From contig JANOXJ010000225.1 in the NCBI GenBank assembly GCA_031418455.1, positions 1 to 32,483 on the forward strand: DNA of 32,483 bases, given 5' to 3'. The notes under the pieces are model-generated. The model was given only the letters and a program-made list of their open reading frames with translations. It had not been told where the DNA came from and ran no database searches. The translations under genes and the position numbers were made by a program. Every line of letters begins with the position of its first letter. Position 1 is the first letter of the stretch. This stretch comes from JANNVZ01 sp031418455 (GTDB lineage: Bacteria; Bacteroidota; Bacteroidia; Flavobacteriales_D; Sanyastnellaceae). This document shows, piece by piece, positions 24,280 to 32,483 of this stretch.

Positions 24280-24305
24280 AAATCATCTTAATGATTTCTT
24301 TTGTT
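24280..24305 (+). terminator. Weak AT-rich hairpin after the Ntn-hydrolase gene
   Basis: AAATCAT (24280-24286) pairs with ATGATTT (24291-24297) around CTTA, followed by CTTTTGTT. The position, 36 bases after the stop, suits a terminator, but the stem has only one G-C pair, so it would be weak. Confidence 0.33.
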
Positions 24306-24363
24306 CGGATATTGCCATACGCAAATTGAGTAGAGTGCCAAGCAACTTTACCTTGTTAGAATT

Positions 24364-26043
24364 ATGAATATCCTTTTACCCGCTATAAAACTGGCAGCAG
24401 GCGTTGGCATGTTCTTGTTTGCTATGTACCTTATTGAAGAGGCACTCAAAAATCTTTCGGGCCGAGGTTTCAAATTATTTCTGCAGCGCAGTGCTAAAAG
24501 AAGCGCCACTGCAGCTGCCGGTGGAGCCATAGTAACAGCAGTGTTGCAAAGCAGTTCCCTTGTATCGTTTATGGTATTGGCCTTTGTTGGCGCTGGTGTG
24601 TTCACTTTAAAAAATGCTATGTCTATTATTTTGGGTGCCAATCTGGGCACCACTTTAGACAGTTGGCTTATAGCCACGCTTGGTTTTAAAGTGGACATAG
24701 AAATAGCAGCATATCCGGCCATTTGCATAGGCGGTCTTATGCTCATACTCTATGGCAGTCGCAAGTCGTTTAAGTACATTTCATTTTTTCTGTTAGGCTT
24801 CGGCTTGCTATTCATAGGCCTGTCATTTATGAAAACAGCTATGGAGGCACAGGTAAAATCGTTTGATTTTATGCAATATGCTCAAATGCCTTTAATAGTG
24901 TTTTTGCTAATAGGATTTGTAATAACCATGCTGGTTCAATCCAGTTCGGTTACTATGGCGCTTACCTTGAGTGCCATTTATGCAGGTGCCATAGGATTTG
25001 TGCCTGCAGCAGCACTTGTGCTTGGTTCCGAAACGGGTACTACTATAAAATTATTATTGGGTGCTATAGGTGGCAATGCAGATAAAAAAAGAGTGGCGTT
25101 AGGCAATTTTATTTTCAATGTTTTGCTCACACTTTTTGCATTTATTTTTCTAAAACAAATACTTCATTTAGTTACTCAATCATTTGGAATAACCGACCCA
25201 TTAATAGGTCTGGTGGCCTTTTCAAGCATTATCAACTTAATTGCACTCATTGTATTTCTTCCCTTTCTAACGCCTTTTACTAAAGTGCTAAATAAGTTTT
25301 ATAAAAAAACTCAGGATGCAACCGCAGCATTTATAACACATGGAAGCGTAAGGGAGCCAGAGAGCGCTTTAGAATTGTTTAAGCATGAAACAGAATATTT
25401 CATTCATAATACCATTCTATTTAATTCCAATTTATTTGACATAGATATTCAATCGTGGAAAGAACACCCGCGGTTTAACACACTTAATCAGCAAAGAAAA
25501 TATTTTGACTTAACTCCAGATGAAGCATATACATTTCTAAAAAGCCATCAGGGCGAAATGCAAGCATTCTATTTGCAACTACGCAGCAAATTAAACGAGG
25601 CAAAGAGCGCAGAATTAAATCAACTTATAACAGCAGCTCGCAGTGCTATGCACTCTGCCAAGAGTATGCGCGATGTAGCGGCTAACATTAGCAATCTTAG
25701 CAAATCGTCAAAGGACATAAAATACAATTTGTTCCTTAAGCAAAAAGAAAACACGGTAGGGATATACCAAAAGCTCTATGATTTAATGGCCACAAAAAAC
25801 GCGTTGGAGGAAGACGAACTTCATAAAATTTTTAATGATATACAAGACAACTACACAAGCACACTGAACAATTTTTATGTAGAGGCTCAGCAGTCACCAT
25901 TGATAAGTTTAGATATAACCACTGCCATAAATTTTAATAGAGAATTATACACCTCTAACAAAGCCATACTGATGGCGGTTAAAGATTTTTTGCTCACCGA
26001 AAAAAATGCGGTTCACTTTAACCACATAGTCTACCAGTCTTGA
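24364..26043 (+). CDS. Na/Pi cotransporter family protein with C-terminal PhoU-like domain
   Basis: The 559-residue inner-membrane protein belongs to the NptA/YjbB-type sodium-phosphate symporters. The two inverted halves carry the family's substrate motif: LQSSSLVSFMVLAF (QSSS at 62-65) with GANLGTT (91-97), and VQSSSVTMALTLS (QSSS at 192-195) with GSETGTT (221-227); GANLGTT fits the usual GAN-GTT and GSETGTT is a variant. About eight hydrophobic helices end near residue 305 (INLIALIVFLPFLTPF). Residues about 330-559 are helical and charged (ALELFKHETEYF, LNQLITAARSAMHSAKSM), as in the cytoplasmic PhoU-like tail that many members have and that probably regulates transport. The start is ATG 24364. 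It is 119 bases after the Ntn-hydrolase gene. No Pho-box-like site was recognised. Sodium-driven phosphate uptake or efflux is inferred from the family. Confidence 0.93.
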   Translation: MNILLPAIKLAAGVGMFLFAMYLIEEALKNLSGRGFKLFLQRSAKRSATAAAGGAIVTAVLQSSSLVSFMVLAFVGAGVFTLKNAMSIILGANLGTTLDSWLIATLGFKVDIEIAAYPAICIGGLMLILYGSRKSFKYISFFLLGFGLLFIGLSFMKTAMEAQVKSFDFMQYAQMPLIVFLLIGFVITMLVQSSSVTMALTLSAIYAGAIGFVPAAALVLGSETGTTIKLLLGAIGGNADKKRVALGNFIFNVLLTLFAFIFLKQILHLVTQSFGITDPLIGLVAFSSIINLIALIVFLPFLTPFTKVLNKFYKKTQDATAAFITHGSVREPESALELFKHETEYFIHNTILFNSNLFDIDIQSWKEHPRFNTLNQQRKYFDLTPDEAYTFLKSHQGEMQAFYLQLRSKLNEAKSAELNQLITAARSAMHSAKSMRDVAANISNLSKSSKDIKYNLFLKQKENTVGIYQKLYDLMATKNALEEDELHKIFNDIQDNYTSTLNNFYVEAQQSPLISLDITTAINFNRELYTSNKAILMAVKDFLLTEKNAVHFNHIVYQS

Positions 26044-26201
26044 ACGAAGTATATTTTGTCCTTATTAATATAAAAGGCGATAAGCTTGGCATTTCAAGAT
26101 TGGCCATTATTTTCGACATTTCTTTAATTCACTCATTTACAATCGTCTAAACGCCAATTCTTATCGTTTCATGGCCTCTTTTTCCCCTCTCGTCTTTTCG
26201 T

Positions 26202-26233
26202 TTTGGTGGGTTAGAAATGCATTACTATATTCG
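26202..26233 (+). promoter_or_regulatory. Bacteroidota-type promoter for the giant T9SS protein
   Basis: TTTG (26202-26205), a 20-base spacer and TATATTCG (26226-26233) match the TTTG / TAnnTTTG promoter with one mismatch and ideal spacing. Transcription would begin near 26240, giving a leader of about 90 bases that contains the hairpin at 26251-26283. Confidence 0.55.
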
Positions 26234-26250
26234 TGTGCCATTATACAAAA

Positions 26251-26283
26251 TGACTGCTCCTTTTCTTTTATAGGAGCAAGTCA
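26251..26283 (+). promoter_or_regulatory. Leader hairpin of the giant T9SS gene
   Basis: TGACTGCTCC (26251-26260) pairs with GGAGCAAGTCA (26273-26283), ten base pairs with a single bulged A, around a 12-base T-rich loop. It lies about 50 bases before the ATG and is not followed directly by a T-run, so a leader structure or mRNA stabiliser is more likely than a terminator of the Na/Pi gene. Confidence 0.5.
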
Positions 26284-26331
26284 CTAACCAAAACTTTTTA
26301 TAATAATCTAATTACAACAAATTCATTCCTC

Positions 26332-29300
26332 ATGAAGAGAATTTTATTGTTTTTCGCGCTTGCAATCGTGTCAAGCGCTATGTTTTCACAACAGGGCCAA
26401 AACACTGAAAGCGGAGTTATAGTCGCTTCTCAATTTGGTATCACTCGTCCCCTTTCTGAAATATTCAAAGAAAATCCGGTAGATGAGTCGCAGATTGTAA
26501 AAGAAAAAAAGCAGTATGAATCTGCTGATCGCTTAAATCGCATTCCCCAAAAATTTGTGTTTACAGCAGAAAAAGATGGCGATGCATATGGCAACGCTAA
26601 AGAATCCATGCAAAACTTTATGGGTAACATGGACAAAGGACAGAACAAAGCCAACTGGGCCGGCCAATCAGCCAGTGGATTTCGTCCTTATGACCCATCA
26701 GGTGCGGTAGGTCTTAATCATTATATACAAATGATTAATTCTACCACCTTTAAGGTGTATGACAAAACATCGGGCACGGTGTTGCTAACTGCAACACTTG
26801 GCAACTTATGGTCACCGGCTACTGCTAATGCAGGCGACCCTATAGTAATGTACGACAAGGCTGTAGACCGTTGGTTTTTGGCGCAGTTTGGCTCAGGCAA
26901 CAACAATATTTACATAGCTGTGTCTACTACAGGCAATCCATTAGGTACATATTATACCTACACATTTACCTCACCTCAGTTTCCAGACTATTTAAAGTTT
27001 GGTATTTGGAATGATGGCTACTACATGACATCTAACCAAAGCACACAAAAAGTGTTTGTATTTGAGCGCACTGCTATGCTTGCAGGCACTCCAGGTGCTC
27101 GCTCAGTGTATACCAATTACGCTCCTTTACAAGGTGGTGGCTTCTTTTGTCCACTACCTGCCGATGCAGGTGATGGCACATTGCCAGCCGCAGGCACACC
27201 ATGCCCTATTGTATCTTATTCTGACAATGCATGGGGAGGCACCGCTACAGATGCCATTCAGTTATATAATATGACAGTGAATTGGGTACCTGCTACACCT
27301 ACTGCTAGTATATCATTTGTTAGTGCTGTGCCAACAGCCGCCTTCGATGCAAGCTATGAATCTACCTGGAACAACTGCTCGCAGCCGGGCACCACACAAA
27401 AACTTGACGGAATAGGCGGAGTGTTAATGTACCGCGCACAATGGAAATCTTGGGGCAGTTATAACACTCTAGTATTGAACTGGGCTGTAAAAATCAGTGC
27501 TACTCAGCGCAGTATTAAGTGGGCGGAGTTAAGACAGAATACAACCACTGGAGTTTGGAGCGTTTACCAAGAAGGTATTTATACACCCGATGCATCTACC
27601 AGATGGATGGGTAGCATAGCCATGGACAATAATGGTTCTATTGGCTTAAGTTATATAAAGTCTGACGCTACTTCTATATACCCAGGATTGTACTGGACAG
27701 GCCGCAGAAGTTGCGACCCACTTGGTACCATGCCAATAACAGAAACTTTAGTAGTTGCAGGCACAGGTTTTCAAACAGGCACAAACCGCGTAGGCGATTA
27801 CGCACATACTTCCCTTGACCCTGATGGTGTTACTTTTTGGAGCACCAGTGAATATATGGGCGGAGCCTCTGGCGCGAGCGCTGCAAGAACACGCATATTC
27901 TCCTATAGCATTACATCATGCACTACTGATGCAGGAGTTTCTATAGTAGTAAGTAGTGGTTCTAACCCAACTTGTGCAGGTGCTAATATTACCTTTACAG
28001 CACTGCCTGTAAATGGTGGTACCGCGCCAAGCTACCAATGGAAATTGAATGGAAACAACGTAGGTACGAACAGTGCCACTTATTCTTCTGCAGCGCTTGG
28101 CTCAGGCGATGTCGTTACTTGTGTTATGACATCTAATTTAGCGGGAGTAACTGCTAACCCTGCTACTTCTAATGCAATAACAATAAGTGTAAATGCATCT
28201 GTAACTCCTTCGGTTTCTATTGCATTAACCAGTGGCACTAACCCTACTTGCCCGGGAGTGGCCGTGACCTTTACAGCCACACCTACCAATGGTGGCACTA
28301 CCCCATCTTACCAATGGAAAGTAAATGGAGTAAATGCAGGCACTAACAGCGCAACATTTACTACTACCACCATTACCAATGGTCAGACAGTAACTTGTGT
28401 TATGACCTCGGCTGCACCTTGCCCTACAACACCTACTGCTACTTCTAATGACATTACAGTAACTGTAACATCGGCATCTACGCCTACAGTAACTATAACG
28501 CAAACAACAGGTAGTAACCCAACATGCGGTGGAGCCACCAACACATTTACAGCAACAGTAACTAACGGCAACTCTCCAAGCTACCAGTGGAAAGTAAATG
28601 GTGTAAACGTGGGAACAAATAGCCCTACTTATACCACTACAACACTTACCAACGGACAAACCATTAGCTGCACCGTATCTTCTGCTGCTGCATGTCCATC
28701 GTTCTTTACTTTAGGCACAGGCACCCTTTTAAATGCAACGACCAGTGACCTTGCTGCAGCTTACCCAACCTACTATGGCAGTGGCAGACAGCAGTACTTA
28801 ATTACAGCGGCAGAGCTAACAGCATTAGGCATGACTGCAGGTAACATTAGTTCATTAGGATTTACCATTAACAGCACTGTAGGTGACCCTGCAACTCTTA
28901 ATGGCTATACTATAAAGATGGGTGCAACTGCGGCTACCGCCATGACCACCACCTTCCTATCTGCTTCTACTACTGTATTTGGTCCGGTGAACTATACACC
29001 AACTACTAATGCAACCAACACACACAACTTTACCACTCCATTTACATGGAATGGCACATCCAATGTTGTGGTTGATTTATGCTTCTCTAATCAGGTAGTT
29101 GGCAATGGTGCTTACCAAAGCTACAGATCCAACTCTTCGTTTGTTTCAACAGCCTACTATCAGGCAGATGGTGCAGCAGGCGCAGGAGCTTGCACACAAG
29201 CTACCGGAGGTGCTACAGGCAGCATTCGCCCAAACATGGTATTCTCTTTAGGCGGTGGCACCACAAGTGTGAACTCCAACGTGATTACAATGAATGTAAC

Positions 29301-32300
29301 CAGCACAGTTACACCTGCTGTTAGCATTGCTGTTACCACTGGATCTAACCCAACGTGTGCAGGTGTCTCAGTAACATTTACAGCTACACCAACTAATGGC
29401 GGAACCACACCAAGTTACCAGTGGAAACTAAATGGAAGCAATGTGGGCACTAACTCTGCCACATATACCAATGCTGCACTTGCGAATAACGATGTTGTAA
29501 CTTGTGTTATGACTTCGTCTTCATCATGCGCCAGTCCAACTGCTGCAGCTTCTAATGCGATAACAGTAACAGTAAATATCCCGACAACCTATTACAGAGA
29601 TAATGATGGTGATGGCTTTGGCACCCCTGGCACTAGCACTGTCTCTTGCACACCTGTAATTGGCTATGTAACTAACAGTACAGATTGCAACGACAACAAT
29701 GCTGCCGTGAACCCGGGAGTTACAGAAAACCTGTGCAACGGAATAGATGATAACTGCAACGGTACTATAGATGAAGGCCGTGTAGATGGCTGTACCAACT
29801 CAAGCGCTTGTAACTACAACGCTGCCGCAACATGCGACAATGGAAGCTGTGTTCTACCAACATCATGGTATTTAAATGCTGATGGCGATAATTATTATGC
29901 AAGCACTCAATCATCTTGCACTAGTCCCGGTGCGGGCTGGGTAAATACTGCACCTAGCGGTGGCAGTGGCGATTGCAACGATAGCAATGCCGCCATAAAC
30001 CCAGGTGCAACAGAAAACCTATGCAATGGAATAGATGATAACTGCAACGGCACTATAGATGAAGGTAGTGTAAGCGGTTGCACAAACTCTACTGCATGTA
30101 ACTACAACCCAGCCGCAACTTGCGACAACGGAAGTTGCACATTTGCTACCACATGGTACTTAAATGCAGATGGCGATGATTATTATGCAAGTACACAAAC
30201 CGCTTGCACAAGCCCTGGCGCAGGTTGGGTAAACACTGCACCTACCGGTGGTAGTGGCGATTGTAATGATAACAATGCATCTGTGCACCCTGGAGCAACA
30301 GAAAACCTTTGCAATGAAATAGATGATAACTGCAATGGCACCATAGATGAAGGCCGTGTAAATGGCTGTACAAACTCTACTGCATGTAACTACAACCCTG
30401 CCGCAACGTGCGACAACGGAAGCTGCACATTTGCCACTACATGGTACTTAAATGCTGATGGCGATAACTATTATACAAGTACACAATCTGCTTGTACAAG
30501 CCCTGGTGCAGGTTGGGTAAACACTGCACCTACTGGTGGCAGTGGCGACTGTAATGACAACAACGCAGCTATAAACCCAGGCGCTGCAGAGATATGTGGC
30601 AACGGAATAGACGACAACTGTGCTGGAGGAATAGATGAAGGATGTTGCACACTTGCAGCTTCAGCCTCGGCCAACAGCACATCATGCGCTACAAGTACTG
30701 ACGGTAGTGTAAACCTTACCACCACAGGTGGTGCATTACCACTTACTTACTTATGGAGCAATGGTGCTACTACTGAAGATATAAGCAATGTAGGTACCGG
30801 CACATATAGTGTAACTGTAACTGATGCTTACAACTGTGTAGTAACAACCAGCGCCACTGTAGCTAATAGCGGCAGTGGATTACCTGCACAGGCCACTGCT
30901 ATAAATGGTCCGGTGGGCGCTTGTAAAAACCAAACAGGTGTTGTATTTACTGTGGCCCCATTAGCCGGTGCTACAAGCTACCTATGGACTTTACCCACAG
31001 GAGCAACCGGTACATCTACTACTAATAGTATTACACTCAGTTTCTCTACATCATTCAATGGTGGTAATATTTGTGTAACCGGAGTAAATGCATGCGGCCA
31101 AGGCGCGCAGTATTGCAGAAGTGTAATAGTTTATTCAGCAGCACCTGCTGCACCAGTAGCCATATTAGGTGGCAATAGCGGTGCATGCCCAAGCACATCC
31201 ATTACCTACAGTATAGCACCAGTAGCCAATGCCACATCCTACACATGGACAGCGCCTACTAACTCTACTGTAACTGCAGGGCAGGGCACTACTACCGCCA
31301 CAATAACTTTTGCTTCAAACTTTGGAGCAAGCGGAACATTGTATGTAAAAGCTACTAACTGTGTGGGCAACAGCGCTAACAAATCCATGGTAGTGTATGG
31401 TAAACCTGCTACACCTGGCACCATTACCGGACCTATAACAGGTGTATGCGGTGGAACAATACAGAACTATAGTATAGCCGCAGTGAATGGAGCTACCGGT
31501 TATAACTGGACAGTGCCTGCAGGAGCGGTAATAAACTCAGGACAAGGTTCAACTGCAATTAATGTAACTTTCCCTGTCACTTATAGCACCGGCTCTGTAA
31601 GCGTTTCAGCTTCAAGCGTATGCGGAACAAGCGCGCTTAGAACAATTACTGTTGGTTCAGTGCCTTCATTACCAGCCAGCCCTGCCGGGCAAGCTACTAA
31701 TATATGTGGAGCTATGTCGCTTACTTACACTGTGCCTGCGGTTGCCGGAGCCATTTCGTACAACTGGATAGCACCAAGCGGATGCACCATTACTGCCAAT
31801 ACAGGAACAAGTGTTACTATATCCTACCCTGCTACTTTTGTAACTGGCTCATTATGCTACACAGTTACTAATGCATGTGGTACAAGTTCATCTAGATGTG
31901 TATCGGTTACCAATAAACCTGCTACACCTGCATCTATCTCAGGTAGTGCATCGGTATGTCCAAGTGCACAAAACTTAGTGTACACCACACCACAGGTAAA
32001 TGCATTTACTTATACATGGACAGTGCCTGCGGGCTGCACCATAGTAAGCGGACAAGGAACCAATAGCGTAACTGTAAACTGGGGCACTGCCGCAGGTATA
32101 CTTTATGTGAAGGCTAACAATGCTTGCGGATCATCTGCTAACAAATCTTTATCTGTTACTTTGCTTACATGCTTCCAGGGTGCAGGCAATGGCGAAGCTG
32201 CGGTAACTCCGTTATTAGAATCACTGAACATATATCCTAACCCAAGCAGTGGCAACTTTACTATTGAGTCACCATTCAGTGGCGACTTTGTAATACAGAA

Positions 32301-32448
32301 CGAAATGGGTCAGATAGTGCGCAGCTTTAAGCTTAACAACGACAATGCTTTAAGAACCAACATCACAGGGCTTACCAGTGGTTTGTACTTTATAATAGGC
32401 ACGCACGAAGGACAAGTAGTAAGACAAAAAATATTAGTGACTTACTAA
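26332..32448 (+). CDS. Giant modular secreted protein with T9SS type A sorting domain
   Basis: A 2038-residue product with signal peptide KRILLFFALAIVSSAMFSQ. Residues about 20-530 form a globular region I cannot assign (NWAGQSASGFRPYDPSGAVG, DPIVMYDKAVDRWFLAQFG, RWMGSIAMDNNGSIGLSY), possibly a beta-propeller. Four Ig-like repeats of about 93 residues follow (PSYQWKLNGNNVGTNSATY and variants), the third split by a roughly 190-residue insert. Then come three to four MopE-like metal-binding units joined to a Cys motif (ENLCNGIDDNCNGTIDEG, CTNSTACNYNPAATCDNGSC), a SprB-like repeat (LTYLWSNGATTEDISNVGTG), five PKD-like repeats of about 83 residues (ATSYTWTAPTNSTVTAGQGT) and the sorting domain from YPNPSSGNFTIES to the end. 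It is probably exported through T9SS and displayed as an adhesin-like or matrix protein; the N-terminal region may be the functional head. No catalytic motif was seen. Confidence 0.93.
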   Translation: MKRILLFFALAIVSSAMFSQQGQNTESGVIVASQFGITRPLSEIFKENPVDESQIVKEKKQYESADRLNRIPQKFVFTAEKDGDAYGNAKESMQNFMGNMDKGQNKANWAGQSASGFRPYDPSGAVGLNHYIQMINSTTFKVYDKTSGTVLLTATLGNLWSPATANAGDPIVMYDKAVDRWFLAQFGSGNNNIYIAVSTTGNPLGTYYTYTFTSPQFPDYLKFGIWNDGYYMTSNQSTQKVFVFERTAMLAGTPGARSVYTNYAPLQGGGFFCPLPADAGDGTLPAAGTPCPIVSYSDNAWGGTATDAIQLYNMTVNWVPATPTASISFVSAVPTAAFDASYESTWNNCSQPGTTQKLDGIGGVLMYRAQWKSWGSYNTLVLNWAVKISATQRSIKWAELRQNTTTGVWSVYQEGIYTPDASTRWMGSIAMDNNGSIGLSYIKSDATSIYPGLYWTGRRSCDPLGTMPITETLVVAGTGFQTGTNRVGDYAHTSLDPDGVTFWSTSEYMGGASGASAARTRIFSYSITSCTTDAGVSIVVSSGSNPTCAGANITFTALPVNGGTAPSYQWKLNGNNVGTNSATYSSAALGSGDVVTCVMTSNLAGVTANPATSNAITISVNASVTPSVSIALTSGTNPTCPGVAVTFTATPTNGGTTPSYQWKVNGVNAGTNSATFTTTTITNGQTVTCVMTSAAPCPTTPTATSNDITVTVTSASTPTVTITQTTGSNPTCGGATNTFTATVTNGNSPSYQWKVNGVNVGTNSPTYTTTTLTNGQTISCTVSSAAACPSFFTLGTGTLLNATTSDLAAAYPTYYGSGRQQYLITAAELTALGMTAGNISSLGFTINSTVGDPATLNGYTIKMGATAATAMTTTFLSASTTVFGPVNYTPTTNATNTHNFTTPFTWNGTSNVVVDLCFSNQVVGNGAYQSYRSNSSFVSTAYYQADGAAGAGACTQATGGATGSIRPNMVFSLGGGTTSVNSNVITMNVTSTVTPAVSIAVTTGSNPTCAGVSVTFTATPTNGGTTPSYQWKLNGSNVGTNSATYTNAALANNDVVTCVMTSSSSCASPTAAASNAITVTVNIPTTYYRDNDGDGFGTPGTSTVSCTPVIGYVTNSTDCNDNNAAVNPGVTENLCNGIDDNCNGTIDEGRVDGCTNSSACNYNAAATCDNGSCVLPTSWYLNADGDNYYASTQSSCTSPGAGWVNTAPSGGSGDCNDSNAAINPGATENLCNGIDDNCNGTIDEGSVSGCTNSTACNYNPAATCDNGSCTFATTWYLNADGDDYYASTQTACTSPGAGWVNTAPTGGSGDCNDNNASVHPGATENLCNEIDDNCNGTIDEGRVNGCTNSTACNYNPAATCDNGSCTFATTWYLNADGDNYYTSTQSACTSPGAGWVNTAPTGGSGDCNDNNAAINPGAAEICGNGIDDNCAGGIDEGCCTLAASASANSTSCATSTDGSVNLTTTGGALPLTYLWSNGATTEDISNVGTGTYSVTVTDAYNCVVTTSATVANSGSGLPAQATAINGPVGACKNQTGVVFTVAPLAGATSYLWTLPTGATGTSTTNSITLSFSTSFNGGNICVTGVNACGQGAQYCRSVIVYSAAPAAPVAILGGNSGACPSTSITYSIAPVANATSYTWTAPTNSTVTAGQGTTTATITFASNFGASGTLYVKATNCVGNSANKSMVVYGKPATPGTITGPITGVCGGTIQNYSIAAVNGATGYNWTVPAGAVINSGQGSTAINVTFPVTYSTGSVSVSASSVCGTSALRTITVGSVPSLPASPAGQATNICGAMSLTYTVPAVAGAISYNWIAPSGCTITANTGTSVTISYPATFVTGSLCYTVTNACGTSSSRCVSVTNKPATPASISGSASVCPSAQNLVYTTPQVNAFTYTWTVPAGCTIVSGQGTNSVTVNWGTAAGILYVKANNACGSSANKSLSVTLLTCFQGAGNGEAAVTPLLESLNIYPNPSSGNFTIESPFSGDFVIQNEMGQIVRSFKLNNDNALRTNITGLTSGLYFIIGTHEGQVVRQKILVTY
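27922..29577 (+). repeat. Four Ig-like repeats within the giant protein
   Basis: Repeats begin near 27922, 28202, 28482 and 29311. Each contains SxSNPTC or TNPTC, a TFTA block, PSYQWK(L/V)NG, VGTNSxTY and a closing Cys-V-M/S-T-S strand. The repeats differ at many silent positions, so they are old copies. The third is interrupted at 28691-29266. Confidence 0.85.
28691..29266 (+). other. Domain of about 190 residues inserted inside Ig-like repeat 3
   Basis: Repeat 3 runs normally to SAAACPS, then a different sequence begins (FFTLGTGTLLNATTSDLAAA, QQYLITAAELTALGMTAGNI, SLGFTIN, TPFTWNGTSNVVVDLCFSNQ, SIRPNMVFSLG). The missing last strand of the Ig repeat (VNSNVITMNVTS) follows directly. I associate this inserted sequence type with Bacteroidota secreted proteins but cannot name a family. 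Confidence 0.75.
29581..30645 (+). repeat. Composite 96-residue repeats: MopE-like metal motif plus GCTN/NYN Cys motif
   Basis: The codon for the Trp opening each unit (WYLNADGD) lies at 29866, 30154 and 30442, exactly 288 bases apart. A first unit at 29581 has a divergent first half (YYRDNDGDGFG), and the fourth ends early at GIDEGCC. Each unit has an Asp/Asn-rich block (GDCNDNNAAINPGATENLCN, GIDDNCNGTIDEG), like the MopE copper/calcium-type motif, then the Cys motif. The DNA copies differ mainly at third codon positions. Confidence 0.9.
30900..32165 (+). repeat. Five PKD-like repeats before the sorting domain
   Basis: Units of about 83 residues start near 30907, 31153, 31405, 31664 and 31917. 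Each has a Gly-x-Cys or Val-Cys start, a central Y-x-W-T-(V/A)-P strand such as GYNWTVPAGAVINSGQGS, and an end strand leading to Cys/Val-Cys-Gly. A SprB-like repeat precedes them at about 30661-30880. Confidence 0.8.
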
Positions 32449-32471
32449 AATTATCCATTAGATATAGAAAT

Positions 32472-32483
32472 AAAAAGGCTGCC
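32472..32483 (+). terminator. Left half of a probable terminator, cut by the window end
   Basis: AAAAAGGCTGCC, 23 bases after the stop of the giant gene, has the same A-run plus GC-arm build as the terminators at 4571-4601 and 18961-18995. The right arm is outside the window, so this is a prediction. Confidence 0.4.

Noticed and set aside
28080..29408. Minus-strand open frames across the Ig-like repeats of the giant protein
   Set aside because: Low-complexity mirror frames produced by Thr/Asn/Gly-rich repeat codons on the plus strand.
29581..30645. Regular 288-base repeats as a possible CRISPR or minisatellite array
   Set aside because: The units are in one open frame, keep protein sequence with silent changes and match MopE-like motifs, so they are coding repeats.

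Overview
The window looks like a chromosomal piece of a Bacteroidota bacterium, probably an environmental Chitinophagales/Sphingobacteriales/Flavobacteriia-type lineage. Three secreted proteins end in type IX secretion (T9SS) type A sorting domains with the Y/F-P-N-P signature. Lipoproteins, DUF5723 and DUF1573 proteins are typical of the phylum. Start codons lack Shine-Dalgarno sequences, and at least two upstream regions match the Bacteroidota promoter TTTG / TAnnTTTG. I see no phage, IS element, CRISPR array, tRNA or rRNA.

Layout. 1-1319 (-): acetyl-CoA synthetase, cut by the window edge. 1427-3829 (+): a two-gene unit, a tandem-FKBP lipoprotein and a DUF5723 outer-membrane-type protein, with a possible 58-residue membrane microprotein overlapping its end. 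3929-5612 (-): a DUF1573 protein and a small T9SS cargo protein, separated by a terminator and a second long hairpin. 5811-8597 (+): formate-tetrahydrofolate ligase followed closely by an AlkC-type DNA alkylation repair protein. 8594-15242 (-): a class III aminotransferase and, upstream of it, a 1795-residue protein joining a Ser/Thr kinase, an AAA ATPase, a helical region, a GAF domain and a class III cyclase. 15828-18689 (-): a GH92 lipoprotein. 19030-21870 (-): an FG-GAP/ASPIC T9SS protein. 22152-26043 (+): DUF1272 zinc protein, small membrane protein, Ntn-hydrolase/membrane fusion and Na/Pi cotransporter. 26332-32448 (+): a 2038-residue modular T9SS protein with Ig-like, MopE-like, SprB-like and PKD-like repeats.

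How it fits together. Much of the window is housekeeping carbon metabolism (Acs, Fhs, aminotransferase, phosphate uptake) mixed with secreted proteins. The most unusual items are the kinase-ATPase-GAF-cyclase, which resembles cyanobacterial HstK-type kinases with the histidine kinase output replaced by a cyclase; the Ntn hydrolase joined to four membrane helices; and the secreted proteins, where unrelated domains are inserted inside Ig-like repeats and a 96-residue unit alternates a MopE-like metal motif with a small Cys motif. That small Cys motif also occurs in the unrelated cargo protein at 4629-5612. No gene set here amounts to a demonstrable new multi-gene defence or mobile system.

All function calls come from reading motifs by eye. 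No database search was run.
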